Origin: Flavobacteriales bacterium UBA6693
GTDB taxonomy: Bacteria; Bacteroidota; Bacteroidia; Flavobacteriales; Weeksellaceae
Assembly (NCBI GenBank): GCA_002454815.1
Contig: DKJL01000007.1
Span: 186,001 to 250,000 of the forward strand
Length of the DNA stretch: 64,000 nucleotides
Reading direction: 5' to 3'
Shown here: positions 54,716 to 63,106 of the stretch, in pieces
Layout of the letters: each line of letters begins with the position of its first letter
How positions within the stretch are numbered: position 1 is the first letter of the stretch
Position numbers and translations under genes: made by a program
Notes under the pieces: generated by a model
The model's input: only the letters and a program-made list of their open reading frames with translations
What the model was told of the DNA's origin: nothing
Databases searched by the model: none

Positions 54716-55761
54716 CTTTGAAAAAGATCGCGTATATAGAACTCGACACGCACGCGGAAATTGCACAGAATTTTGTTGAACTGATGCAGGATTCTCATGA
54801 GTTTCAGGTGGATTATTATTTTTCGGAACGCATTATAAAACAGATCGGCCGGGTAGGAGATAACGTGTATTTGAGCGGGCCTGAAACTTTATTAAATCAA
54901 TTAAATAAAGAAAAATACGAGCTCGTAATTATCGGAACGCTACATCGTTATTTTTCGTTGTTTCATCACGTCTCCCGTACTTTCAACACAGCGATCGTCG
55001 TTCATAATTTAAACTTTAGCCGGCTTTCCCGACGCCAGCTTTTCAGTGCACTTTTTAAAGATGATTTCATCTACCGTATAAAATTAGCCCTCAAAGAAGG
55101 ACTTTTTTTGGCACCGAAAATAATTAAAGAAACAAAGAAATTGCTGGTTTTAGATGAAGCTTTGGTCGGTCAAAAGTTTCGGTTTCTGCCACTTTTTTAT
55201 TGTAAAGAATTTGAAATTCAAAAAGAAAGCGTTTTTACTATCGTGATTCCCGGTTCGGTGCAACAGGCGCGCCGGGATTATAGAATGGTGATCGATAGAG
55301 TGAAATCATTTAATACTACGAAGCCGTTTAAAGTCGTTTTTCTGGGGAAAGCCAGCGGCCAGGAACTTTCCTGGTTAAAACAATTCGATTCCGGCAAGCG
55401 CTCAAATTTGGAAATACAATATTTTACCTCAAAAGTTCCGCAAAGTCAGTTTGACCGGATCATGCAAAGCGCTGATGTTCTGTGGTGTCCGGTGCAGACA
55501 ACAACCGAATTTTTCAGCAATAAAGAAGTGTACGGCGAAACAAAAATGTCGGGTAATATTGGCGACGCGATCAAATATGGAAAATTGGCCATTTTTCCTG
55601 CAATTCATAAACCCCGACACGCGTTTTTATTAGCTCAAAAAGAAGATCCTGAAAAACTGCTTTTTAATGCTGACGAACTTTTCGGTTTTGATTTTCTTAA
55701 ATATTACCACCGGAAGAAAGTACAAAGCGAGCTGGAAAAAGTCCTGAAAACTTTACTCTGA
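54712..55761 (+). CDS. Probable GT-B-type glycosyltransferase
   Basis: A 349-residue protein with two Rossmann-like halves. The first runs about 1-165: IAYIELDTHAEIAQNF, ELVIIGTLHRY, TAIVVHNLNF. The second runs about 180-349: FTIVIPGSVQQARRDY, FKVVFLGKASGQEL and ADVLWCPVQ. This is the layout of GT-B transferases in a branch without the common EX7E motif. The start is TTG at 54712, or TTG at 54718 two codons later; there is no ATG in range. It follows the GT2 gene and is convergent, five bases away, with the flippase gene. The three likely serve one glycan. Confidence 0.6.
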   Translation: MTLKKIAYIELDTHAEIAQNFVELMQDSHEFQVDYYFSERIIKQIGRVGDNVYLSGPETLLNQLNKEKYELVIIGTLHRYFSLFHHVSRTFNTAIVVHNLNFSRLSRRQLFSALFKDDFIYRIKLALKEGLFLAPKIIKETKKLLVLDEALVGQKFRFLPLFYCKEFEIQKESVFTIVIPGSVQQARRDYRMVIDRVKSFNTTKPFKVVFLGKASGQELSWLKQFDSGKRSNLEIQYFTSKVPQSQFDRIMQSADVLWCPVQTTTEFFSNKEVYGETKMSGNIGDAIKYGKLAIFPAIHKPRHAFLLAQKEDPEKLLFNADELFGFDFLKYYHRKKVQSELEKVLKTLL

Positions 55762-55766
55762 TTTCA

Positions 55767-57245
55767 TCAGAATTTAAAGAGACTTTTGAAAAAGTTCCGG
55801 TTAATATATTCGCCGAGCGGAAATATTTTCATCACATGGTTCGCGCTGAATAATACAATCAGCACAAAAGCCGGTTTATAAATGAGATTGATGAATTCGC
55901 TGTTGCTGTTGGGAAACATCACGGCTAAAGTGATTGCCAAAGTGCAGATAATCAGAATGTACATCATTTCTATGGTCAACGGAAACACTTTGAATTTGAG
56001 GTAATTAAAGTAAATCTTGATCGCATTAAAGAGGGTGAGCGAAATTGCCGTTGCCATTGCGATGCCGATAATTCCGAGGTCCGTCCGCGTTAGAAAAAGA
56101 TAATTTAATACGACCGTCGTCGTTGCCAGGAAAAGCATCACGATGATATTGAAGCGATAGTATTTTGACAGTGAAATAATGTGCCCGTTAAAGCCCGTGG
56201 CAAGATCAAAGATCATAGCGAAACCGAGAATCCAGATCACCGGTTCGGCCTGCCGAAGCTGCTCTCCATTTTTTATAAAACTGCTGAGGTGCGGAAAACC
56301 CACCAGAATGCAGGAAAAAAGTACGGCGCCGAGGAAAAATAAGGTCAGTGATGTTTTTTTGTGAAAACGGTCCAGTTCTTCAAACTCACCTTCCGCGATG
56401 GTTTTGTTGATGACGGGCGCAGAAATATTGAATAAACCCATCTGCGGAATCAGGATAAACGAAAGGATGGACAGGATGATGCTGTACACGCCGTTTTCCT
56501 CGAAGTTCAGGAATTCGCCGATCATAAAATTGTCCACCCGAAAGGCGACGAAATTTCCGATATTTCCCAGAAAACCGTAGAAGCTATAGTTAAGGATCTG
56601 CTTCCAGAGATCGTTTTTTCTTACGTAGGAAGTATCAAAATCGGGCTGGATTTTTTCGAGTGAATTGGCGTATAAAAAGTAGCCGGCCAGTGCCAGGACA
56701 AACATGCCGAAGAAAAAACCGTATGCGCCGCGCTCGGCGACGCCCAGAAAAAAGAAGAGACAGAAAGCGCCCAGATTGGCGATTTTTGGAAAAAGATTCT
56801 CGAAAATATTGGGAACAGCAATGCGGCGGAAATTAGAAATATATTTATTCAGCACCGCGGAAAGCGCCATGACGAGAATCAGCGGTAAAATCAGCCATTT
56901 CATTTTCCAGAGCTGCAGCTGCTGATACTGTGGAAACACCAAAAAGAACAGTAAAAAAAGCAGTGAAAACAGAATAAAATTCAGCGAGATCCCGGCCAGC
57001 GAAAGTGAAAGCAGATTTTGGTTTTTGCCGTCATTTTGCGTCTGATGAAAAAACTTGACGTTCGAAAAAGAAATGCCGAAAACCACGATGGGCAGGAGCA
57101 TTTCAGCCGTCGGCATGATGTAGCGCAGTTTCCCGTAAAACTCCATGTCGTAGGGAAAAATAAAAATCGCGGAAATGGTGCCAAGCAGGAAACCGAAATA
57201 GCCAATCAGAGAGTACTTAAAACCTTGTCGCGCAATCACACTCAT
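55767..57245 (-). CDS. Polysaccharide flippase (Wzx/MATE-like, oligosaccharide flippase family)
   Basis: A 492-residue protein with 12-14 hydrophobic segments and the MOP-superfamily start RQGFKYSLIGYFGFLLGT. A hydrophilic loop with WKQILNYSFYGFLGNIGNFVAFRVDNFMIG-type sequence (about residues 215-245) marks the second half. Such proteins flip undecaprenyl-linked sugars across the inner membrane. With two glycosyltransferase genes on the opposite strand, a small glycan-export locus is plausible. A TATCTTTG box at 57359-57366 on the minus strand gives a leader of about 110 bases. Confidence 0.88.
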   Translation of the reverse strand: MSVIARQGFKYSLIGYFGFLLGTISAIFIFPYDMEFYGKLRYIMPTAEMLLPIVVFGISFSNVKFFHQTQNDGKNQNLLSLSLAGISLNFILFSLLFLLFFLVFPQYQQLQLWKMKWLILPLILVMALSAVLNKYISNFRRIAVPNIFENLFPKIANLGAFCLFFFLGVAERGAYGFFFGMFVLALAGYFLYANSLEKIQPDFDTSYVRKNDLWKQILNYSFYGFLGNIGNFVAFRVDNFMIGEFLNFEENGVYSIILSILSFILIPQMGLFNISAPVINKTIAEGEFEELDRFHKKTSLTLFFLGAVLFSCILVGFPHLSSFIKNGEQLRQAEPVIWILGFAMIFDLATGFNGHIISLSKYYRFNIIVMLFLATTTVVLNYLFLTRTDLGIIGIAMATAISLTLFNAIKIYFNYLKFKVFPLTIEMMYILIICTLAITLAVMFPNSNSEFINLIYKPAFVLIVLFSANHVMKIFPLGEYINRNFFKSLFKF

Positions 57246-57656
57246 CGGGCGACCGGATTTTCAGTTCTGCTGCATACGACAAAAGTCCGACCGATGGCTG
57301 AGGCGAGAATGGAGTAAGGTCGGGTGGGCTTCAACATAGATTTCGGTTTGACGAAAAACAAAGATAGGAAAATATGTTAAAGTAATGTTAAATAAAACCG
57401 GCTTTTATAAATGGTGCTATGTTTTTGAATTGCTGAATGCTTTGAACAAAGGTATTTGTGCTAAGGTTCAGGGCTTTGTGCAGGTGGAGAAGACAATGTT
57501 CCGTCTGCCCGAAATCGTCTGTCGAATGTAGAAAAAAAATTGATTATTCGTTCGTTTGTTGATAGAATTCCGTCTGCCGGAACTGCTGATAGCAGTACAA
57601 AAGCTGATGCTTATTCCGTGTGTCCTACTTGTACAAAAGTCCATGTTAACCGCATT
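57246..57656. other. 411-base region without a gene, upstream of the flippase
   Basis: Holds the flippase promoter box (57359-57366) and two direct copies of TTCCGTCTGCC (57499-57509 and 57568-57578). It also holds a small CTGCT/AGCAG hairpin and, touching the stop codon of the next gene, TTAACCGCATT (57646-57656), an imperfect inverse of the motif at 58383-58393. No convincing coding sequence. Confidence 0.5.
57359..57366 (-). promoter_or_regulatory. -7 box of the flippase gene
   Basis: Minus strand TATCTTTG, 113 bases before the flippase ATG. No TTG at the exact -33 distance. Confidence 0.4.
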
Positions 57657-58379
57657 TTATTTTAATGAGATAACTTCATTTTTCTTAGTGCGAAACAAAA
57701 AAACTTTGTCGAAAGCCGACTGTATAGACAAATTTTCTACTATTTCGTCTGAGAATGAACCTGCGTAATAGTTACCTTCTCGAATAAGCAGCCAATATTC
57801 GTCACAGTGCGAATAAGTCGGAAGTTTCTTGTCCTTTTTGTCTATAACTGTTTGCAAAATTCCAGATGTCAATTCCCGTACAGTCCCGCCTTCAGGTTGA
57901 TAATTCATGCTCTCTGTAAGCGCATCGTATCTTGAAAAGTGTATTGAGTCTATTTGTTGTGGTAGCTTGTCATAATAATTGTCCAAGTCTAAATGTTCTC
58001 TGTTTGAAAGGCGCTTTAATTTTGGAATGCAAGCCTCAACCAGTTTTAAAACTACATAATGCTTTTCTGATTTTTTTATGGAATGAAATCGACTGAAGTC
58101 AATCCCAACCATAAACTTAAAATCAATTTGCAGTTGTATTTCAGTTATAAATTCTTCTGTAAAGGTTTTCCAGTCAGAGGAGTTACGTTGCAAATTAGAA
58201 AACTTGTCATCCGAGTCTTGAAAGATTTCTGTCAGTTCCAGACCTACTTTTCGGTCTTTAATGTTGATTATGTAATCTGGCACTTCAGTTTTGAGATAGT
58301 CACAAAGTTCACCGTCTTCTGTATACGCTTTGATGAAAGAATCAAAAATCCATTGCTCTTCTTGCTCTTGTAGTCTCAT
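57657..58379 (-). CDS. Orphan protein of unknown function in the accessory patch
   Basis: The product is 240 residues from the ATG at 58379 (MRLQEQEEQW). A longer reading from 58460 would run through the repeated leader motif and is rejected. The first part has an acidic helix, then VPDYIINIKDRKVGLELTEIF. A Pro-Asp followed 14 residues later by Glu-x-Thr is reminiscent of PD-(D/E)xK nuclease cores, but no Lys follows and this is a weak inference. No signal or membrane segment. It is more AT-rich than the neighbouring core genes. The motif ATTGCGGCTAA lies three bases upstream and an inverse imperfect copy touches the stop. Confidence 0.65.
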   Translation of the reverse strand: MRLQEQEEQWIFDSFIKAYTEDGELCDYLKTEVPDYIINIKDRKVGLELTEIFQDSDDKFSNLQRNSSDWKTFTEEFITEIQLQIDFKFMVGIDFSRFHSIKKSEKHYVVLKLVEACIPKLKRLSNREHLDLDNYYDKLPQQIDSIHFSRYDALTESMNYQPEGGTVRELTSGILQTVIDKKDKKLPTYSHCDEYWLLIREGNYYAGSFSDEIVENLSIQSAFDKVFLFRTKKNEVISLK

Positions 58380-58382
58380 TTT

Positions 58383-58393
58383 ATTGCGGCTAA
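58383..58393 (-). repeat. Cassette-type leader motif, copy 1
   Basis: ATTGCGGCTAA on the plus strand, three bases upstream of the orphan gene start. It is 10/11 identical to the copy at 59121-59131, in the same orientation. Further upstream (58394-58430) is a GC-rich stretch with two GTTGG units. Confidence 0.5.
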
Positions 58394-58533
58394 CGGTTGG
58401 GTGTTTCTGTTGGCGGGGCCTTTTTATAACAAGTCTTTGTAAATATAACAAATTGGACAATTAGCGAAAATCTTCAACTGACATCTTCCCACCCGCGTGA
58501 ATAAATACTATGATAGCAGCATGTTTTTTTATT

Positions 58534-59099
58534 TCAAAACAAATGAAGAACATCTATAAATTTTTTCAGCATAACTTTGTTAATGGTTTTGTGAGGACAT
58601 TTTTCATACATATATTTGGGAGCATAATAGCTATAAGTGTTTTGTCTATTATTTTGAATGAAAGTAAGTTTATAACCATATATATCAAAAATATAACAAG
58701 GTGGCGGTAAATTATCATTTACTTTTATTTTAAAATCGTCCTGATCAGACTTTAATAAATCGCCAAGTTCTTTTGATTTTATAAGTTGAGTGATTTTTTC
58801 AGTCCCATCTTGAGTGGTTCAATCTTTTTTATAGTACTTTTTAAATTCTTATTTTTTAGATACGCTTTTGGTTTTTCTTGCGAGTATGAATTTATGATTC
58901 CCTCACTGCTAATAAAATAATAATTTACATGATCATATGCAGACCAACCTCCGTTAATTTCATAAATAATTGCAATATCATTTCTTTTCATTTCTTGCGG
59001 AAGCTCAAAATCTTTAGAAATTGGATTTTTCAAATTCAAATTTTGGCAAAAAGCGAAAACATAGAAATTGAGAATAACAAAACTTAATATGTTTTTCAT
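58534..59099 (-). pseudogene. Frameshifted gene for a small secreted protein
   Basis: ATG at 59099 gives a signal peptide (MKNILSFVIL, cleavage near FCQN) and a readable mature part until a TAA at 58779. A second frame is open without any stop from 58818 down to TGA at 58534-58536. It continues naturally as TEKITQLIKSKELGDLLKSD. Joining the two needs one base added between about 58782 and 58818, giving about 188 residues. The total length, 566 bases, is one short of a multiple of three, as expected. Very AT-rich. It could be a real one-base deletion, a sequencing error, or programmed slippage. Function unknown. The motif ATTGCTGCTAA lies 21 bases upstream. Confidence 0.7.
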
Positions 59100-59120
59100 C
59101 TGTGCGGGATTTTCGATAAA

Positions 59121-59131
59121 ATTGCTGCTAA
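59121..59131 (-). repeat. Cassette-type leader motif, copy 2
   Basis: ATTGCTGCTAA on the plus strand, 21 bases upstream of the frameshifted gene. Same orientation and 10/11 match with the copy at 58383-58393, which is 738 bases away. Confidence 0.5.
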
Positions 59132-59365
59132 TCTCAATTAACGTATCATTCGATTAATATTATAGTCGCCTCACCACTGTCGTTATCTGTAGAAATCAAA
59201 CTTTATCTGGTAACTTTATTTTTTTCTTACCAGTTCAGAAGTTTTGCAATTCTACTGAATAGCATTCGTATCAATTCCTGTTAAAACTAGAAAATATCTG
59301 CAGATATTCATTACTAAAAACTACGCTTCAATCACAACTTGTACAAATTTATACGGCAAAGAATG

Positions 59366-59527
59366 TTAATGCTCCACTAGTGTTTTATCCCACTTCGAAA
59401 ATCCTCCATTTCTCTTCCGCTCTTCGGGACTACAAAGAGCGTTTATTTCTTGCTTAATTACCTATCGTTTTAATCTAATGACTTCATGCCGGTCTCTTTC
59501 CACAGTGCTCCCAACCAGAGCTAACTC
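59366..59527 (-). pseudogene. Possible gene remnant
   Basis: On the minus strand one frame reads ELALVGSTVERDRHEVIRLKR, a TAG (59462-59464), then VIKQEINALCSPEERKRNGG and further to a TAA at 59366-59368. Composition is protein-like and charged, and the GC content is higher than the surroundings. There is no start codon and no intact domain. It may be the tail of a gene lost by recombination. I do not recognise the family. Confidence 0.35.
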
Positions 59528-59627
59528 TCACGCATGGATAATGAATGAAAATAGAACTGGGTTCAGATCTGCTGGAAAGGCCATTTTATACAGTATCTGC
59601 ACAGCTAATACGAAGAAAACACGCGGG

Positions 59628-60284
59628 CTAAATCGAGTTTTTCAAAAAATTATTGAGCGGCTGCATCAAACGATATACTTCTGCAAACTGAGCAGTGGCG
59701 TCACCAGAAAGCACCGCCTCATCCGAAAGAGGATAACGAACGATAAAGTTTTTTAGTTTCAGGTATTCTGCTACAGGACTGTCGTTAGAAAAACCCGTTG
59801 GCACGCGGACCAGTTTTTGTTCGGTGCTGAGACCGCGAAAATGATTGCGGAAATCATCATCCGTCACCAGATCCAGAAACTTTTGTGGCTGTCCCTCGAC
59901 CGCCGCACGCACTTTTTTTAGCGTCGCCGCATCGGGCCGGAATAAGCCGCCCGCTAAAAAAGATTTACCCGGTTCGATATGAAGATAATACATGGGGCTG
60001 TTTTTTCCGCTGCTGAGTTTTGCGCCAAAGTTGGTTTTGTAGGGCGTCTTGTCTTCAGAAAATCGCGTGTCTCGGTAGATGCGAAACAGTGATTTTTTTG
60101 CATCCACTTTTAATATTTCGGGATCAGATTCTGCGAGGGTCTCGATTAGTCCATCCACAAAATCGATGACTTCGCTGCGACCTTCTTCGTAACGCTGTTT
60201 ATTGGCGCCGAACCATTCGCGATTGTTATTTCGGGATAATTCGCGCAGAAACTGAAGAAGAGCGGAGGATAGGGAAACGGCCAT
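59628..60284 (-). CDS. DUF2461-family protein
   Basis: A 218-residue cytoplasmic protein matching the DUF2461 (TIGR02453) family in length and motifs: FLRELSRNNNREWFGANKQRYE at the start, IYRDTRFSEDKTPYKTNFGA (about 68-87) and YYLHIEPGKSFLAGGLFRPD. The function of the family is unknown. The gene stands alone at the edge of the accessory patch, with a TATTTTTG box at 60303-60310 on the minus strand. Confidence 0.92.
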   Translation of the reverse strand: MAVSLSSALLQFLRELSRNNNREWFGANKQRYEEGRSEVIDFVDGLIETLAESDPEILKVDAKKSLFRIYRDTRFSEDKTPYKTNFGAKLSSGKNSPMYYLHIEPGKSFLAGGLFRPDAATLKKVRAAVEGQPQKFLDLVTDDDFRNHFRGLSTEQKLVRVPTGFSNDSPVAEYLKLKNFIVRYPLSDEAVLSGDATAQFAEVYRLMQPLNNFLKNSI

Positions 60285-60392
60285 TTTGTATTTAAATTAG
60301 ATCAAAAATAGAAAAATCAGAACGAAGACTCGCGCGGCACTATTAACGAAAAGTTAATAAACCGCCCATATATTTATCGAATATAAAAAACG

Positions 60393-60400
60393 TATCTTTG
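60393..60400 (+). promoter_or_regulatory. -7 box of the DEAD-box helicase gene
   Basis: TATCTTTG, 26 bases before the ATG at 60427. Confidence 0.5.
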
Positions 60401-60426
60401 CAACCAATTTATAGACGATCTTTTAC

Positions 60427-62166
60427 ATGAATTTATTTACGGAGACCGACTTAAGTCCTGAAATTTTGAAGGCAGTTGGCGAACTGGGCTTTGTGAGCCC
60501 AACAGAAATCCAAAAACAGACTATTCCTTTTATCTCTACAGATATACGCGATCTTATCGCCCTTGCGCAGACAGGAACAGGCAAAACAGCAGCTTTTACG
60601 CTTCCGATTTTGGATATGATTGACGACGGGAGTCGCAAAATCCAATTATTGGTGCTTTGTCCGACCAGAGAACTTTGTTTGCAAATTACCAAAGACATCA
60701 AAAATTACTCGAAATACATGCGAAACATCAAAACTACAGCAGTTTATGGTGGTAGCAGTATTAGCGACCAGATCCGCTCCCTGCGCGAGAAACCACAGAT
60801 CATTGTGGGTACACCGGGGCGGGTGATCGACCTTATTAACAGAAAAGCGCTTGATTTTTCTGAAATCAGCTGGCTGGTTTTGGACGAGGCAGACGAAATG
60901 CTTTCCATGGGTTTCAAAGAAGACCTGGAAACCATCATGCGCGAAACGCCGGAGACAAAACAAACGTTTTTGTTCTCTGCTACCATGAACAAAGAGGTGG
61001 AGCGTATCTCTAAAAATTATCTTACCAATCCGCACCGCATTTCGGTAGGTTCGATCAACGAGGTGAAGAAAAACATCAAACACGAATATTACGTCGTAGG
61101 GTACCGTCACAAAAAAGAAGCTTTGAAGCGCCTTATCGACGCAAATCCCAATCAGTATTCCATCATTTTCTGCCGTACCCGTATGGAAACGCAGGAAGTG
61201 GCAGATTTCCTGATGCAGAACGGTTACGCCGCAGATGCTCTTCACGGTGACCTTTCTCAGGCTCAGCGCGATACGGTCATGAAGAAGTTCCGATTAAAAA
61301 ATATTGATATCCTCGTCGCCACCGATGTTGCAGCACGTGGACTGGATGTAAATTCACTCACGCACGTTATTCATTATTCTTTGCCGGATGATCCGGAAGT
61401 ATTCGTTCACCGTAGCGGTAGAACAGGCCGTGCTGGGAAAGACGGGATTTCTATGTCTTTAATTAAGCCGGAAGAAGCGCGAAAATTAAAACAAATTAAA
61501 CAGTCGACGAAGATCGATATCGTAGAAAAGAAAATTCCAACCGGAAAGAAAATCATCGAAGCTCAGGTGGCCGGTGTTTTCGAAAAACTCTTTACAACAC
61601 ACGAAAATCTGGTAGAGTTTGATAACGAACTGATTCCCGATCTGTCCGCCTTTACGAAAGAAGAACTGGTGCATCAGCTGCTGCAGTTGCAACTTCGCGA
61701 CATGGCGCTTTATTATAAAGATAAAGACGATTTGGCAGACCAGAAACTGGGTGACGACCGAGGCGACAGCCGAAAAGACCGTGGCCGAGACAGAGACCGT
61801 GGCCGCGATCGCGACCGTGGCGACCGGAGAGACAGCGGCGACCGCCGCGACAGTGGCAACCGCTTCCGTGATGCAGGCGAGCGCGAAGGCAAATTCCGTG
61901 AGAAAAAACCCCGTCGAAATAACGCGGATATGGTGCGCTTTTTCTTCAATTTGGGCAAGCGTGACCATCTGAAAAAGATCGATATGCTGGATATCATCAA
62001 CAAATCCACTTCGAAATCGAAGAAAAGACCGGATATAGGTGAGATCGAAATTTTGGAGAAATTCTCATTCTTTGAGATTGAGAAATCATATAAAGATGAA
62101 GTTTTGCGCGGACTGGAAACGCAGAAATTCAAAGGTAAAGAAATGCGTGCAGAAGTGGCTTCTTAA
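60427..62166 (+). CDS. DEAD-box RNA helicase with arginine/aspartate-rich linker and DbpA-like RNA-binding domain
   Basis: ATP-dependent RNA unwinding enzyme, 579 residues. Motifs in order: Q motif GFVSPTEIQKQTIP, AQTGTGKT (motif I), PTRELCLQ, TPGR, DEAD (motif II), SAT (III), ATDVAARGLDV (V) and HRSGRTGRAG (VI). After the core (about 1-370) comes a highly charged linker at about 440-500, made of repeated DRGRD/DRRDSG units. A C-terminal fold follows (MVRFFFNLGKRDHL to the end) that resembles the RNA-binding domain of DbpA/CsdA. It likely works in ribosome assembly or cold adaptation. Monocistronic with a strong terminator. Confidence 0.95.
   Translation: MNLFTETDLSPEILKAVGELGFVSPTEIQKQTIPFISTDIRDLIALAQTGTGKTAAFTLPILDMIDDGSRKIQLLVLCPTRELCLQITKDIKNYSKYMRNIKTTAVYGGSSISDQIRSLREKPQIIVGTPGRVIDLINRKALDFSEISWLVLDEADEMLSMGFKEDLETIMRETPETKQTFLFSATMNKEVERISKNYLTNPHRISVGSINEVKKNIKHEYYVVGYRHKKEALKRLIDANPNQYSIIFCRTRMETQEVADFLMQNGYAADALHGDLSQAQRDTVMKKFRLKNIDILVATDVAARGLDVNSLTHVIHYSLPDDPEVFVHRSGRTGRAGKDGISMSLIKPEEARKLKQIKQSTKIDIVEKKIPTGKKIIEAQVAGVFEKLFTTHENLVEFDNELIPDLSAFTKEELVHQLLQLQLRDMALYYKDKDDLADQKLGDDRGDSRKDRGRDRDRGRDRDRGDRRDSGDRRDSGNRFRDAGEREGKFREKKPRRNNADMVRFFFNLGKRDHLKKIDMLDIINKSTSKSKKRPDIGEIEILEKFSFFEIEKSYKDEVLRGLETQKFKGKEMRAEVAS
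61757..61870 (+). repeat. Short tandem coding repeats in the helicase linker
   Basis: Imperfect 12-18 base units such as GACCGTGGCCG and GACAGCGGCGACCG encode the Arg/Asp-rich linker. Length is probably variable between strains. Confidence 0.6.
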
Positions 62167-62189
62167 GCAACAAAGTAACGCGATACATC

Positions 62190-62217
62190 AACCGGCAACT
62201 TGTTTGCCGGTTTTTTT
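62190..62217 (+). terminator. Terminator after the helicase gene
   Basis: AACCGGCAA/TTGCCGGTT stem with a 5-base loop and T7. Confidence 0.9.
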
Positions 62218-62439
62218 GTTCTGATGTTTGTCAGTAATACCGACAATTTATTACAGTCGATATCAATTAAACTTAAAAAAAATGCAGCAGGAGAATTAGC
62301 GTTTTAGAATCTTTAAAATCTTTTAAAAACCGCCTTGTTAAGATTTATTAAAATCAATATGAATAAAACTTAATATGAAAACGGGAAAGGTATGAGTCTT
62401 TTTCGGAAATTTGCAGGACTAATTATTAAAGGAAAAACA

Positions 62440-63078
62440 ATGGGAATCGGAAATATTTTCAAAATGTTCCAGCCAAAGGACAAAGTCTTTTTTGTACTGT
62501 TTGAAAAAGTTGCAGAAGAATTGGTCAATATGTCGAAAGAATTTCATGAGAGCCTGCTTGATTTTGATATCAACGACGATACCATGCTGCAGCACATGAG
62601 CGATTATGAGCACAGAATGGATGACCTTACCCATGAGATCTTTGTACAGCTGGGCGAAAATTTTATTACGCCTTTCGACCGGGAAGACATCAGTCATCTG
62701 GCCAGCGGGCTGGATGATATCGCCGACTTTATGTACGCTTCTGCAAAATACATCTATCTCTACAAAGCACCGCTGGATTCTGCCTACACGGAATTTACTT
62801 TGCTGATCTACAAATCCTGCCTGGAAATTCAGATTGCGCTCGCAAATATGAAAGAATTCAGAGATCCAAAAGCAGTGAAGGAGGCCTGCATCAAGATCAA
62901 TTCTTTTGAAAATATTGCCGATGATGTCCTGAGTCAGGCAATTGTAAAATTGTTCGAAACCGAAGATGCCATCAATATCATTAAAGTAAAATCGGTGTTG
63001 GAATATCTTGAAACGGTGACTGATAAAGCCGAAGACGTGGCCAACACGATCGACAGTATTATGATTAAATATTCTTAA
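62440..63078 (+). CDS. DUF47 (PhoU-like) phosphate transport regulator
   Basis: The product is 212 residues from the ATG at 62440 (MGIGNIFKMF); the ATG at 62392 adds 16 residues of poor family fit. All-helical protein of the DUF47/PhoU-like type. It has helices carrying the acidic metal-binding patterns EHRMDDLTHEI (about 65-75) and ENIADDVLSQAIVKLF (about 163-178), as in the PhoU E/DxxxD pairs. It is 28 bases upstream of a Pit-type phosphate transporter, the usual pairing, and probably gates that transporter. Confidence 0.9.
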   Translation: MGIGNIFKMFQPKDKVFFVLFEKVAEELVNMSKEFHESLLDFDINDDTMLQHMSDYEHRMDDLTHEIFVQLGENFITPFDREDISHLASGLDDIADFMYASAKYIYLYKAPLDSAYTEFTLLIYKSCLEIQIALANMKEFRDPKAVKEACIKINSFENIADDVLSQAIVKLFETEDAINIIKVKSVLEYLETVTDKAEDVANTIDSIMIKYS

Positions 63079-63106
63079 GCGATTACAGTAATAAAATAAA
63101 CTAAGA

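Larger units (their letters stand above)
59100..59627. other. 528-base region without an intact gene
   Basis: Contains the second leader motif (59121-59131), an inverted repeat CTGGTAA/TTACCAG (59207-59213 with 59227-59233) and a decayed coding-like stretch on the minus strand (59366-59527). The rest is AT-rich sequence with no feature I can support. Confidence 0.5.

Noticed and set aside
58510..58710. A 66-codon plus-strand frame with hydrophobic residues
   Set aside because: It is antisense to the second half of the frameshifted secreted-protein gene, which explains it.
57640..59131. An integron with attC sites
   Set aside because: The motifs do not fit the attC core rules, and no integrase is present, so I only call the region cassette-like.
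59478..59756. A 92-codon plus-strand frame crossing the end of the DUF2461 gene
   Set aside because: It overlaps a real gene on the other strand, and its composition is not protein-like.
61486..61968. Alternative frames of Ala/Val/Thr-rich sequence in the helicase linker
   Set aside because: They are out-of-frame readings of the tandem GC-rich repeats.
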